Part shown: piece by piece, positions 11,099 to 18,308 of the stretch
Numbering within the stretch: position 1 is the stretch's first letter
Layout of the letters: each line of letters starts with the position of its first letter
NCBI GenBank assembly: GCA_013821315.1
Contig: JACDHA010000004.1
Span: 30,001-82,028 of the forward strand
Length of the DNA stretch: 52,028 nucleotides
Direction: 5' to 3'
DNA from: Candidatus Dependentiae bacterium
GTDB taxonomy: Bacteria > Babelota > Babeliae > Babelales > Babelaceae
The notes under the pieces: model-generated
What the model was told of the DNA's origin: nothing
The model's database searches: none
What the model saw: the letters and a program-made list of their open reading frames with translations, nothing else
Made by a program: the position numbers and the translations under genes

Positions 11099-12370
11099 AT
11101 GATACATGAACACGTACTAATTGAACAATCTCCTGCTCTGTCAGGTACAGTGCCGTTGGTTGGTGCTAAAAATGCAGTGCTTGTTAGCATGGCGTCACTT
11201 ATACTTACAGCTGGACTATCAAAACTTACTAATGTTCCTTTTTCAAATGATGTTGAACAAATGATTCAACTTTTAAGGGACTTAGGAGCAAGTATTTTGG
11301 TGGATTATGCAAATAACAGCTTAGAAATAGATACCACTGATTTGTGCCATTGGCGTGTAAATGTTGAAATAATGAAAAAAATGCGTGCTTCTATTTTGGT
11401 AATGGGGCCATTACTTGCTCGGTTTGGCAAAGCTGATATAGCTCTTCCAGGTGGTTGTTTAATAGGTGCTCGGCCTATAGATTTTCATCTTAAAGCATTT
11501 GCAAAAATGGGTGTTACTATAGAAACTTCAGGTGAGTATTTAACCAGTAGAGTAACAGATCTTAAGGCGCAGCGCTTTGTACTTGAGTATCCAAGTGTAG
11601 GTGCAACTGAAAACATTATGATGGCTGCAACCCGTGCTATTGGTACAACACATATACTTAATGCTGCATTAGAACCAGAAGTATTTGATCTTATTGAGAT
11701 TTTACAAAAGATGGGAGCTTCTATTGCTGTTGAAGCACCAGCAACAATTGTTATTCAAGGTGTAAAAGAGTTGCGACCTCTAGAGCATAAAGTAATGTAC
11801 GATCGTCTTGAAGCTGGATCTTTGTTGCTTGCAGCTGCTATAACAGGTGGAGAAATTATTATACCAGAAGCTCCTACTGACTACATGGACGTGTTTTTGG
11901 TTAAGCTCCAAGAAATGGGACATGAAATTAATAAAACCGCAGATGGTAAAGGGTTGCATTTTAAGGCTACCAAATACCCTCAAGCAGTTTCTTTTAAGAC
12001 CATGCCTTATCCAGGTTTTCCTACTGATTTACAAGCGCCTATGACTGCTGCTTTATGTTTAGCATCAGGTACCAGTATTGTTCATGAGACGGTTTTTGAA
12101 AATAGATTACTGCATGTGCGTGAGCTACAAAAGATGGGTGCTCAAATTTCTATTGATAATAATACCGCTACTATTAAAGGGGTTGAACAGCTGTATGGTG
12201 CTCAAGTAATAGCTACTGATATTCGTGCCTCATGCGCTTTAGTACTTGCAGGTTTAGCTGCAACTGGTCAAACTACGATGACTGGTGTACATCATTTAAA
12301 AAGAGGGTATCAAGGCTTTGCTGAAAAAATTGCTGCTTTAGGGGGTAAAGTAGCGATTAAATCGTCTTAA
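11099..12370 (+). CDS. murA: UDP-N-acetylglucosamine 1-carboxyvinyltransferase (MurA)
   Basis: 423 residues, the usual family length. The enzyme adds enolpyruvate from phosphoenolpyruvate to UDP-GlcNAc, the first committed step of peptidoglycan synthesis. Conserved features are the KNAVL loop with catalytic Lys24 and the active-site loop LPGGCLIGARP with Cys120. That is the fosfomycin-reactive cysteine, so no Cys-to-Asp resistance form is present. ATG follows AGAGGT and AAAGAG. It is transcribed divergently from the CPBP gene and ends 6 nt from the convergent atpG. Confidence 0.97.
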   Translation: MIHEHVLIEQSPALSGTVPLVGAKNAVLVSMASLILTAGLSKLTNVPFSNDVEQMIQLLRDLGASILVDYANNSLEIDTTDLCHWRVNVEIMKKMRASILVMGPLLARFGKADIALPGGCLIGARPIDFHLKAFAKMGVTIETSGEYLTSRVTDLKAQRFVLEYPSVGATENIMMAATRAIGTTHILNAALEPEVFDLIEILQKMGASIAVEAPATIVIQGVKELRPLEHKVMYDRLEAGSLLLAAAITGGEIIIPEAPTDYMDVFLVKLQEMGHEINKTADGKGLHFKATKYPQAVSFKTMPYPGFPTDLQAPMTAALCLASGTSIVHETVFENRLLHVRELQKMGAQISIDNNTATIKGVEQLYGAQVIATDIRASCALVLAGLAATGQTTMTGVHHLKRGYQGFAEKIAALGGKVAIKSS

Positions 12371-12376
12371 CTCGTT

Positions 12377-13213
12377 TTAATAACTTGCGCTGAGCTCGGT
12401 CAATTCACGGGTAATAGTTGCTTGACGTGTCTTGTTATATTCAAGTTTCATAGCAACAATAAGCTTTTCTGCATTGCGAGTGGCTGAATCCATTGATAAA
12501 AAACGGGCAGCTTGCTCTGAAAGCAGTGATTCAAAAAGAAGCTCTTGTAATGATATGCTCAGCGTAAGCCTTTCAATAAGAGTATTAAGTTGCTCAGCTG
12601 ATTCTTCAATAAGATAGTCTTGAGAGGGCTCTTGTGCAGATTGAGATACAAGCGTTTTTTCATCCAGTGGTAGGATTTCTGCTTTTTGAGGCTTTTGAAC
12701 AAAAAATGTTCTTGGGTAATTGCTATAGACAGTAACTGAGCTATAGGCTGAGTTTTTAGATATAATTTCAGTTATCGCATTAGCAATAGCTACAAAGTTA
12801 TTTGAGCTAAAAGTACTATAGCTTGCAACTAGCGGTAGAACAAGGCTTTTTAGATGATCAGTTGCATAACGACCAACGCTTATAAAATCGTAAGAGTCAG
12901 TAAATTGTGTTAACTGTATATCAAAAAATTTAAAAAGATGGGTGTTAAAAGTACCACATAATCCTTTTTGTGAGCTTACCAGTATAACAAGGTGCCTTTG
13001 TGGCAAAGCAGAATCTTGGGTGGTATTTGTTGCAGGTAAATGCTTAATTTTTTGCCAAAGATTTTGAAAAGCATTTTTATAAGCTAGTAGATGAACTTTT
13101 TTGTGTCGTAAACGTGAATGCGTAGACATAGAAATAAGCCGCATAGCCTGAGTTATTTTTTTTGTAGTTTCTACAGCTTTAATACGTTGTCGCATCTGAA
13201 TAAGTTGTGCCAT
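12377..13213 (-). CDS. atpG: F1 ATP synthase gamma-subunit homologue, unlinked to other atp genes
   Basis: 278 residues from the ATG at 13211-13213 (AGGG upstream); an in-frame TTG two codons earlier is less likely. The N-terminal RIKAVETTKKITQAMRLIS and the C-terminal ARFLSMDSATRNAEKL with YNKTRQATITRELTEL are the two long helices that form the rotating central stalk. The middle domain is divergent. No other atp gene lies within the window, which is unusual because atpG normally sits in atpIBEFHAGDC. The rest may be elsewhere in the genome, or the gene may be a relic. The sequence cannot decide. Confidence 0.9.
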   Translation of the reverse strand: MAQLIQMRQRIKAVETTKKITQAMRLISMSTHSRLRHKKVHLLAYKNAFQNLWQKIKHLPATNTTQDSALPQRHLVILVSSQKGLCGTFNTHLFKFFDIQLTQFTDSYDFISVGRYATDHLKSLVLPLVASYSTFSSNNFVAIANAITEIISKNSAYSSVTVYSNYPRTFFVQKPQKAEILPLDEKTLVSQSAQEPSQDYLIEESAEQLNTLIERLTLSISLQELLFESLLSEQAARFLSMDSATRNAEKLIVAMKLEYNKTRQATITRELTELSASY

Positions 13214-13311
13214 GCTCAAAACCCTAATAATAGCGCACTAAGAAATAGTAGTATACACTGTAGTTTACGCACTCTTGTGCTATTTTGCAACAAGCTCTAC
13301 AGGAATGTTAG

Positions 13312-13896
13312 ATGATAATTGTAATTGATGGCTATAACTTACTTAAACAATTAATCAAAACCGATTATGCTACGCAAATGCAGCGGCAATGGTTTATTAC
13401 CTCTATGAGTCACTATGGTCATGCTCGAAAGCATACGCTTATTATAGTGTTTGATGGTGGCCAATACAAATGGCCTACCTGGGTTAAAAAAGGACAAGTG
13501 TCTGTTGTATACTCAGGAGTGCAGACAAGTGCTGATGATTATATTAAAGAATATATTGAGCAAAACAGCCAACGAGGACTATTAATAGTTTCGTCTGATA
13601 GGGCAGTAACTAATTTTGCTTTCCGCTTTACGGTACCCTCAATAGATGCCCTTGCTTTTTTTGCGCTTGTACAAGAAAGAATGCAAACTCCTGTTGTGCA
13701 TCAGGCTACTACTAAGGCTACAGCTTATAAAACAAGTAGTGACGCAACAGCTAATCCTGAGCTTGATGCTCTTATGCAAAGTACTGATACTCGGGCTATT
13801 TATAAAGAAGATACACACGCTGAAGGCAAGACAAGAGCTCAAAAAAAAGATTCTAAAGAAGAAAAACAGTTATTTAAAGTGCTTAAAAAAATTTAA
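13312..13896 (+). CDS. YacP-like NYN-domain ribonuclease
   Basis: 194 residues; ATG with AGGA 9 nt upstream. Residues 1-125 form a PIN-like NYN domain: IDGYNLL at 5-11 (Asp6, Asn9), FDGG near 42, SADDYIKE near 83 and VSSDRAVTN near 98 supply the acidic metal-binding residues. Relatives include B. subtilis YacP/Rae1, which cleaves mRNA on the ribosome. The charged C-terminal tail (about 130-194, Lys/Glu-rich) has no recognised fold. It is followed after 21 nt by tsaE, so the two are probably co-transcribed. Confidence 0.85.
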   Translation: MIIVIDGYNLLKQLIKTDYATQMQRQWFITSMSHYGHARKHTLIIVFDGGQYKWPTWVKKGQVSVVYSGVQTSADDYIKEYIEQNSQRGLLIVSSDRAVTNFAFRFTVPSIDALAFFALVQERMQTPVVHQATTKATAYKTSSDATANPELDALMQSTDTRAIYKEDTHAEGKTRAQKKDSKEEKQLFKVLKKI

Positions 13897-13917
13897 TAAC
13901 AAAAAGTTGGGTATACT

Positions 13918-14358
13918 ATGAAAACTATAATTTATTCTCTTGATACGCTCGATGCAGTAGTTGAAGAAATATATAGCTTATTAAATACCAGTTCAGTTTT
14001 TACGTTCTCAGGTAATTTAGGTGCTGGTAAAACTACGTTTATAAAGCGATTGCTTTTAAGATGTCAGGTTGAAGGTCTAGTAACGAGTCCTACTTTTACC
14101 TATGTTGTTAACTATACCAATAAACAAGGGCAAAGTTTTTACCATTATGACTTGTATAGAATAAATCAGCAGGCAGAATTTCTAAGAGCAGGTCTTGATG
14201 AATTTTTATATGTACCTCATAGTTGGTCATTTATAGAATGGCCTGAAATAATTATGCCGCTACTTACTCAAAAAGCTTGTTATATAACTCTTGAATATCA
14301 TGGTGAACATGAGAGAATGTTACGCTATAGTTTTTCAACAGATATAAATAATATATAA
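13918..14358 (+). CDS. tsaE: tRNA threonylcarbamoyladenosine biosynthesis ATPase TsaE
   Basis: 146 residues. Walker A is GNLGAGKTTF starting at residue 32. SPTFTYVVNY (switch region), HYDLYR and FIEWPE follow, all typical of TsaE. With TsaB, TsaC and TsaD it makes t6A37 on ANN-decoding tRNAs in the cytoplasm. It probably shares a transcript with the upstream NYN nuclease. The gene lies just before the tRNA cluster. Confidence 0.95.
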   Translation: MKTIIYSLDTLDAVVEEIYSLLNTSSVFTFSGNLGAGKTTFIKRLLLRCQVEGLVTSPTFTYVVNYTNKQGQSFYHYDLYRINQQAEFLRAGLDEFLYVPHSWSFIEWPEIIMPLLTQKACYITLEYHGEHERMLRYSFSTDINNI

Positions 14359-14431
14359 GAAGAACATTCAAGAGAAATAGTTGCATTAATCCTAAAAAAT
14401 ATTAAACTATATTTATACACATAAAAATAAC

Positions 14432-14516
14432 GGCGAGATTCCCGAGCGGCCAAAGGGGACGGACTGTAAATCCGTTGGCAATGCCTTCGTAGGTTCGAAT
14501 CCTACTCTCGCCACCA
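14432..14516 (+). tRNA. tRNA-Tyr (GTA)
   Basis: Class II tRNA with a long variable arm. The acceptor pairs GGCGAGA with TCTCGCC, the anticodon loop CTGTAAA carries GTA, and CCA is encoded (14514-14516). It is first in a Tyr-Gly-Thr array, the same order as tyrU-glyT-thrT upstream of tufB in E. coli. Confidence 0.95.
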
Positions 14517-14520
14517 CAAA

Positions 14521-14546
14521 AACTTATTTGCTATAACAAATAAGTT
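14521..14546 (+). other. Inverted repeat between tRNA-Tyr and tRNA-Gly
   Basis: AACTTATTT and AAATAAGTT form a perfect 9-bp stem with an 8-nt loop, without a following T-run. It is more likely a tRNA processing hairpin than a terminator. Confidence 0.5.
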
Positions 14547-14581
14547 GTGGTAGAGTGTAAAAGTATACTAGCTAAATGCTA

Positions 14582-14657
14582 GCGGGAATAGCTCAATTGG
14601 TAGAGTGGCAGCCTTCCAAGCTGTAGGTTGCGGGTTCGAGTCCCGTTTCCCGCTCCA
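14582..14657 (+). tRNA. tRNA-Gly (TCC)
   Basis: The acceptor pairs GCGGGAA with TTCCCGC. The anticodon arm GCAGC-CTTCCAA-GCTGT gives TCC. T-loop GGTTCGAGTCC is present and CCA is encoded. Confidence 0.95.
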
Positions 14658-14666
14658 AATAGATGT

Positions 14667-14742
14667 GCTGGCGTAGCTCAGCTGGTAGAGCAACTGATTT
14701 GTAATCAGTAGGTCGCTGGTTCAAATCCAGTCGCCAGCTCCA
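14667..14742 (+). tRNA. tRNA-Thr (TGT)
   Basis: The acceptor pairs GCTGGCG with CGCCAGC. The anticodon arm CTGAT-TTGTAAT-CAG gives TGT, and CCA is encoded (14740-14742). It lies 9 nt after tRNA-Gly and is followed by a terminator-like hairpin. Confidence 0.95.
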
Positions 14743-14744
14743 GA

Positions 14745-14774
14745 AATTAAGCAAATTGTTTTTTGCTTAATTTT
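14745..14774 (+). terminator. Terminator-like hairpin after tRNA-Thr(TGT)
   Basis: AATTAAGCAAA and TTTGCTTAATT form a perfect 11-bp stem with a 6-nt loop (TTGTTT), followed by TT. It closes the Tyr-Gly-Thr array. The loop coincides with the -35 element of the next promoter. Confidence 0.65.
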
Positions 14775-14784
14775 AGGCTATAAT
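14756..14784 (+). promoter_or_regulatory. Promoter of the tRNA-Thr / rpmG / secE / nusG / rpl / rpo transcript
   Basis: TTGTTT (14756-14761), 17 nt and TATAAT (14779-14784) give a good vegetative sigma-factor promoter. The expected start is near 14791, about 110 nt before tRNA-Thr(GGT). No other comparable promoter is seen before rplL. Confidence 0.7.
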
Positions 14785-14790
14785 TATATA

Positions 14791-14900
14791 TAGCTTTGCA
14801 GTGGGACACACTGTTTGTTGAGGGAACTGGAACTAGCCCGATGAAACAAAAACTACTTATACTCTAAGTAGATGTCAAAGTCAGTAGATTATGCCATGTT
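14791..14900 (+). ncRNA. Structured leader of unknown type upstream of tRNA-Thr(GGT)
   Basis: A roughly 110-nt untranslated stretch with no ORF. It contains three candidate stems: CAGTG/CACTG (14799-14813), TTTGTT/AACAAA enclosing GGG/CCC (14814-14850), and CTACTTA/TAAGTAG (14852-14872). It matches no RNA family I know: not SRP RNA, tmRNA, RNase P or 6S. It occupies the position where tuf stands in the canonical tRNA-tuf-secE cluster. It could be a 5' leader, a small RNA or a deletion remnant. Confidence 0.35.
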
Positions 14901-14977
14901 GCCCACGTAGCTCAGTTGGTTAGAGCACTTCCTTGGTAAGGGAGAGGTCACCGGTTCAAATCCGGTTGTGGGCTCCA
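14901..14977 (+). tRNA. tRNA-Thr (GGT)
   Basis: The acceptor pairs GCCCACG with TGTGGGC (one G-T pair). The anticodon arm CTTCC-TTGGTAA-GGGAG gives GGT, and CCA is encoded. It is the second threonine tRNA of the cluster, placed like E. coli thrT. Confidence 0.95.
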
Positions 14978-15021
14978 GTAAGGCTTTCATTATTATCATT
15001 GTTGTTAAAACGTAGGTTGTT

Positions 15022-15180
15022 ATGGCAAAAAATAGAGTAACGACTCATTTGGCATGTGAAACCTGTAAAGAAAGAAACTATACACAGGTTCTGGCTAAAA
15101 AGCGTACAGTTGGCTCATTAAAACTAGCTAAATATTGTTCGCGCTGTCGTAAGCATCATATGCACAAAGAGACAAAATAA
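15022..15180 (+). CDS. rpmG: Ribosomal protein L33 (bL33)
   Basis: 52 residues starting [19 protein letters not shown], a normal length for L33, a protein of the 50S subunit near the E site. Two CxxC pairs (CETC and CSRC) form the zinc ribbon, so this is the zinc-binding (C+) form. The ATG is preceded by TAGGTT. It lies between tRNA-Thr and tRNA-Trp, a common location just upstream of secE. Confidence 0.95.
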   Translation: MAKNRVTTHLACETCKERNYTQVLAKKRTVGSLKLAKYCSRCRKHHMHKETK

Positions 15181-15185
15181 GGTGA

Positions 15186-15261
15186 AGGCCAGTAGCTCTA
15201 ACGGCAGAGCGGCAGACTCCAAATCTGCGGGTTGGGGGTTCGAATCCCTCCTGGCCTGCCA
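15186..15261 (+). tRNA. tRNA-Trp (CCA)
   Basis: The acceptor pairs AGGCCAG with CTGGCCT. The anticodon arm GCAGA-CTCCAAA-TCTGC gives CCA, and the 3' CCA is encoded. It begins 5 nt after the rpmG stop, so it must be cut out of the operon transcript. Confidence 0.95.
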
Positions 15262-15312
15262 AGTATCCCAGCATTTTAAAAAAAGGTTACGTTTCAGTAC
15301 GTGGGTGGTGCA

Positions 15313-15510
15313 ATGAATCAAATTTCGCAGTTTCTAAAAGAAGTAAAAGTTGAATTGTCGCGTGTTGAATGGCCGAAATTAGACGAATGGGTAGGAGCTA
15401 CTGCGGTAACTCTTATTTTAGTTGTCTTTTTTGCTATTTTTTTAGGTCTTGTCGATAGAGTAAACAGCTGGCTTATTTTTAATAAGATTTTTAGCTACAC
15501 ACAAAGGTAA
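15313..15510 (+). CDS. secE: Preprotein translocase subunit SecE
   Basis: 65 residues from the ATG at 15313; a GTG at 15301 would add four residues. The amphipathic helix FLKEVKVELSRVEWPKLDEW carries the hallmark VEWP motif, followed by one membrane helix (about 29-50). It has the short, single-span form of SecE rather than the three-span enterobacterial form. It clamps SecY in the inner-membrane Sec channel. nusG follows after 25 nt. Confidence 0.95.
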   Translation: MNQISQFLKEVKVELSRVEWPKLDEWVGATAVTLILVVFFAIFLGLVDRVNSWLIFNKIFSYTQR

Positions 15511-15535
15511 GAGCCGATATTAAGGCTGATCACAC

Positions 15536-16057
15536 ATGAAAAGATGGTATGTTGTCCAGTTATATGCTGGATATGAAAATATAGTAAAAGCTGACTTGCT
15601 TAAGCGCATTGAAGAAAAAGCGCTCCAAGAATTCTTTGGTGAAGTGTTAATTCCTTCAGCAAAAATGAAACAGTTCTTTAACGCAAGCGACTCGCTACAA
15701 GACCAGCAACTTTTTCCTGGCTACATGCTTATACAAATGGAAGCAACTCCAGAAGCAATACGGTTAGTAACTACTACGCCCCGTATATCGCGCTTTTTAG
15801 GAGGAAGGGATCCTGTTCCTTTATCAACCAAAGAAATAGATCGAGTTCTAGCTCAAATACGCGGAGAAATGGTCGTATCAGGCGAGAAGCATCAGTTTGA
15901 AGTTGGTAAAGAAGTAGAAATTAAAGAAGGTCCTTTTGCGAGCTTTGTAGGAATTATAGAATCGATATATGAAGAAAGCGAAAAGCTTACTGTTATGGTA
16001 AGTATTTTCGGCAGAATGACACCGGTTGAATTAACATTTGATCAAGTTAAACGCTAA
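15536..16057 (+). CDS. nusG: Transcription termination/antitermination factor NusG
   Basis: 173 residues. The N-terminal NGN domain begins with WYVVQLYAGYE, and FPGYMLIQM near 62 forms part of the RNA-polymerase clamp-binding face. The C-terminal KOW domain (about 118-173, EGPFASFVGIIESI) contacts Rho or ribosomal protein S10. Standard length, no insertion. It sits between secE and rplK as in most bacteria. Confidence 0.97.
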   Translation: MKRWYVVQLYAGYENIVKADLLKRIEEKALQEFFGEVLIPSAKMKQFFNASDSLQDQQLFPGYMLIQMEATPEAIRLVTTTPRISRFLGGRDPVPLSTKEIDRVLAQIRGEMVVSGEKHQFEVGKEVEIKEGPFASFVGIIESIYEESEKLTVMVSIFGRMTPVELTFDQVKR

Positions 16058-16072
16058 ACAGTTAGGGTGACT

Positions 16073-16498
16073 ATGAGCAAAGAGATAAAAGCGAAGATTC
16101 GCTTATTGATACCGGGAGGCGCGGCGACGCCGGCACCACCAGTGGGTGCTGCCTTAGGGCAACAAGGGGTAAATATAATGGAATTTTGTAAGCAGTTTAA
16201 TGCTAAAACTGCTGATAAAAAAGGCCAAACTATTCCTGTTCTCATAACGGTTTACAGAGATAAAAAATTTGACTTTGTAATAAAGACGCCGCCTACTTCC
16301 GAGTTGATCAAAAAAAAGATAAACATCACAAAAGGTGTTTCTAAACATAAGTCTGAAAAAGCTGGAACTATCTCGATGAAAGAAATCGAAGAGATAGCAA
16401 AAGTGAAAATGGCAGACCTTAATGCCCTTGATATCGAGCAAGCAAAAAAGATTATTGCTGGAAGTGCTCGAAGCATGGGCGTTGAAGTAACGGAGTAA
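16073..16498 (+). CDS. rplK: Ribosomal protein L11 (uL11)
   Basis: 141 residues from the ATG at 16073, 6 nt after an AGGGTGA Shine-Dalgarno; a GTG at 16067 lies inside that site and was not used. [20 protein letters not shown] is the conserved proline-rich N-terminal segment bound by thiostrepton. The C-terminal domain binds the 23S GTPase centre. First gene of the rplKAJL group. Confidence 0.97.
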   Translation: MSKEIKAKIRLLIPGGAATPAPPVGAALGQQGVNIMEFCKQFNAKTADKKGQTIPVLITVYRDKKFDFVIKTPPTSELIKKKINITKGVSKHKSEKAGTISMKEIEEIAKVKMADLNALDIEQAKKIIAGSARSMGVEVTE

Positions 16499-16512
16499 AA
16501 GGGCGCATCTTT

Positions 16513-17205
16513 ATGTCAAAACATGGTAAAAAATATTTAGAAGCTAAAAAACAGGTTGCACCTGATAAAGTATTTCAGCTTCTAGATGGTATCAAAAAAG
16601 TTAAAGAATTAGCACATGCCCGCTTTGATGAATCGGTTGACGTTAACATTAACGTCGGCATTGATCCATCAAAAGGAGACCAAGTTGTGCGTGGTTCTGT
16701 CTTGTTACCTCACGGTACAGGTAAAGTAGTTAAAATTGCAGTATTTGCAAAAGGTGACTACGCAGAGGCTGCACAAAAAGCAGGAGCAGATTACGTTGGT
16801 GCTGAAGATCTTATTGAAAAGATTGAAGGTGGCTGGCTTGATTTTAACTACGCTGTTGCTACTCCAGACTTAATGGGACTTGTAGGAAAAGTAGCTAAAA
16901 TTCTTGGGCCTCGTGGGCTATTACCAAATAAAAAGACCGGTACCGTGTCATTTGATACAGCAGCAGTTGTAACAGATCTTAAAAAAGGTCGTCTTTTCTT
17001 TAAAAACGACAAAAACGGTATAGTTCATTTTTCTTTTGGTCGCGTGTCATTTGAACCTCAAAAGCTTTACGATAATCTTGTAACTTTTGCGCGTGCTCTT
17101 GCATCGTCTAAGCCTGCTTCATCTAAGGGTAAGTTCATCAGAAAGATGACTATATCATCAACCATGGGTGTTGGTATCCCAGTTAACCAAGACGAACTCT
17201 CTTGA
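16513..17205 (+). CDS. rplA: Ribosomal protein L1 (uL1)
   Basis: 230 residues, normal length. GPRGLLPNKKTGTV near 137-150 and a two-domain layout identify L1, which forms the mobile stalk at the E site. In E. coli L1 represses translation of its own rplKA mRNA; whether a site exists here was not established. The start ATG lies 14 nt after rplK. Confidence 0.97.
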   Translation: MSKHGKKYLEAKKQVAPDKVFQLLDGIKKVKELAHARFDESVDVNINVGIDPSKGDQVVRGSVLLPHGTGKVVKIAVFAKGDYAEAAQKAGADYVGAEDLIEKIEGGWLDFNYAVATPDLMGLVGKVAKILGPRGLLPNKKTGTVSFDTAAVVTDLKKGRLFFKNDKNGIVHFSFGRVSFEPQKLYDNLVTFARALASSKPASSKGKFIRKMTISSTMGVGIPVNQDELS

Positions 17206-17221
17206 TTGAAAAGGTATATAC

Positions 17222-17740
17222 ATGAATCGCCAAGATAAACAGTTAGCAATTAAATCAATAAAAGATGACTTTAAAAATAGCCAAGCTTCGTTTCTTATTG
17301 GTGTACAGGGATTGACTGTTGAAGCTGTTCAAGGTCTTCGTAAAGGTCTTCATAGCAAAGGTGCGCAACTTAAAGTGTCTAAAAATACACTTCTTAAACT
17401 TGCCATCAGTGAAATGGAAGGTCTGACCAGTTTAGCTCCTCATTTTAAAGATCAAATAGCTATTGTATTTGCACGTGACGAAAGTCCTGCTATTGCACAG
17501 CTTATTTATACCGCAGCAAAAGCTAATACAAAATTAACTATTGTTGCTGGATCTTTAAATGACAAAGTCATAGACAAGTCACAGATTGAGTTTCTTGCAA
17601 CTCTACCAAGTAGAGAAGTATTACTTGCTCAAGTGTGCGGTACCTTAAAGGCTCCAATTTCAGGTTATGTAAGCATATTAAATCAGCTTATTTTAAGACT
17701 TTTATGGGTGCTTACAAAAGCAGCCGAAAAACAACAGTAA
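17222..17740 (+). CDS. rplJ: Ribosomal protein L10 (uL10)
   Basis: 172 residues. VQGLTVEAVQGLRKGL and LKVSKNTLLKLA are family-typical. The C-terminal helix (from about 135) holds L7/L12 dimers on the stalk. It is separated by only 16 nt from rplA, so no long L10 leader is available for the classical autoregulatory structure. Confidence 0.95.
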   Translation: MNRQDKQLAIKSIKDDFKNSQASFLIGVQGLTVEAVQGLRKGLHSKGAQLKVSKNTLLKLAISEMEGLTSLAPHFKDQIAIVFARDESPAIAQLIYTAAKANTKLTIVAGSLNDKVIDKSQIEFLATLPSREVLLAQVCGTLKAPISGYVSILNQLILRLLWVLTKAAEKQQ

Positions 17741-17787
17741 TTTATAAGTAAAAATAATTTAAAGCGTAATAGCGCATGGAGAATGCA

Positions 17788-18183
17788 ATGGCATCCAGAG
17801 AACAATTAATAAATGACATTGGTAATATGACCGTTCTTGAGCTTGCAGAACTTGTAAAAGCTCTTGAAGAAAAGTTTGGTGTTTCAGCTGCTATGCCTAT
17901 GGCTGCTGCAGCTGCTCCATCAGCAGGTGCTGATGCAGGCGCTAAAAAAGATGAAGAAAAGTCTGAGTATAAAGTAGAATTAATCGCTGATGAAAACTCT
18001 GATAAAATCAAAATTATCAAAGCGCTTCGTCAAGTAACTACTTTAGGTCTTACTGAAGCTAAAAAAGCAGTTGAAGATTCTATTGGATCTTCAACAGTGC
18101 TTGCAGAAGCAGCATCTAAAGATGATGCTAAAAAAATGAAAGAAACACTTGAAGCCGCTGGTGCTAAAGTAAAGCTTTCCTAA
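17788..18183 (+). CDS. rplL: Ribosomal protein L7/L12 (bL12)
   Basis: 131 residues from the ATG at 17788, which has GGAG 7 nt upstream; an in-frame ATG at 17776 lacks a ribosome site. The N-terminal dimerisation helices, an Ala-rich hinge (about 40-55) and the C-terminal domain with KIIKALRQVTTLGLTEAKKAV are all present. The C-terminal domain recruits translational GTPases. Confidence 0.96.
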   Translation: MASREQLINDIGNMTVLELAELVKALEEKFGVSAAMPMAAAAAPSAGADAGAKKDEEKSEYKVELIADENSDKIKIIKALRQVTTLGLTEAKKAVEDSIGSSTVLAEAASKDDAKKMKETLEAAGAKVKLS

Positions 18184-18197
18184 GATTTTTTATTGTG

Positions 18198-18225
18198 CCC
18201 AACCTGTGTTTTTACGCAGGTTGGG
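18198..18225 (+). promoter_or_regulatory. Stem-loop between rplL and rpoB
   Basis: CCCAACCTG and CAGGTTGGG form a perfect 9-bp stem with a 10-nt loop. No T-run follows, so it fits a partial attenuator or RNase processing hairpin. A similar element in E. coli sets the ratio of L12 to beta. Confidence 0.65.
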
Positions 18226-18308
18226 ATTTCCGCTAGTAATTTTCTTAAAGCAAAATATAAAGAGTTTAAATACATCACTATTCTTTTTGTTATACAAGGA
18301 GCAGCTTA

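Noticed and set aside
13639-13921. Overlapping ORFs of 67 and 91 codons on both strands
   Set aside because: Shadow frames of the NYN nuclease gene, with biased and low-complexity translations.
14791-14900. Leader considered as SRP RNA, tmRNA, 6S RNA or a T-box
   Set aside because: None of the diagnostic elements is present: no SRP GGAA tetraloop domain, no tmRNA tRNA-like ends, no 6S bubble that I could draw, no T-box TGG sequence near a specifier.
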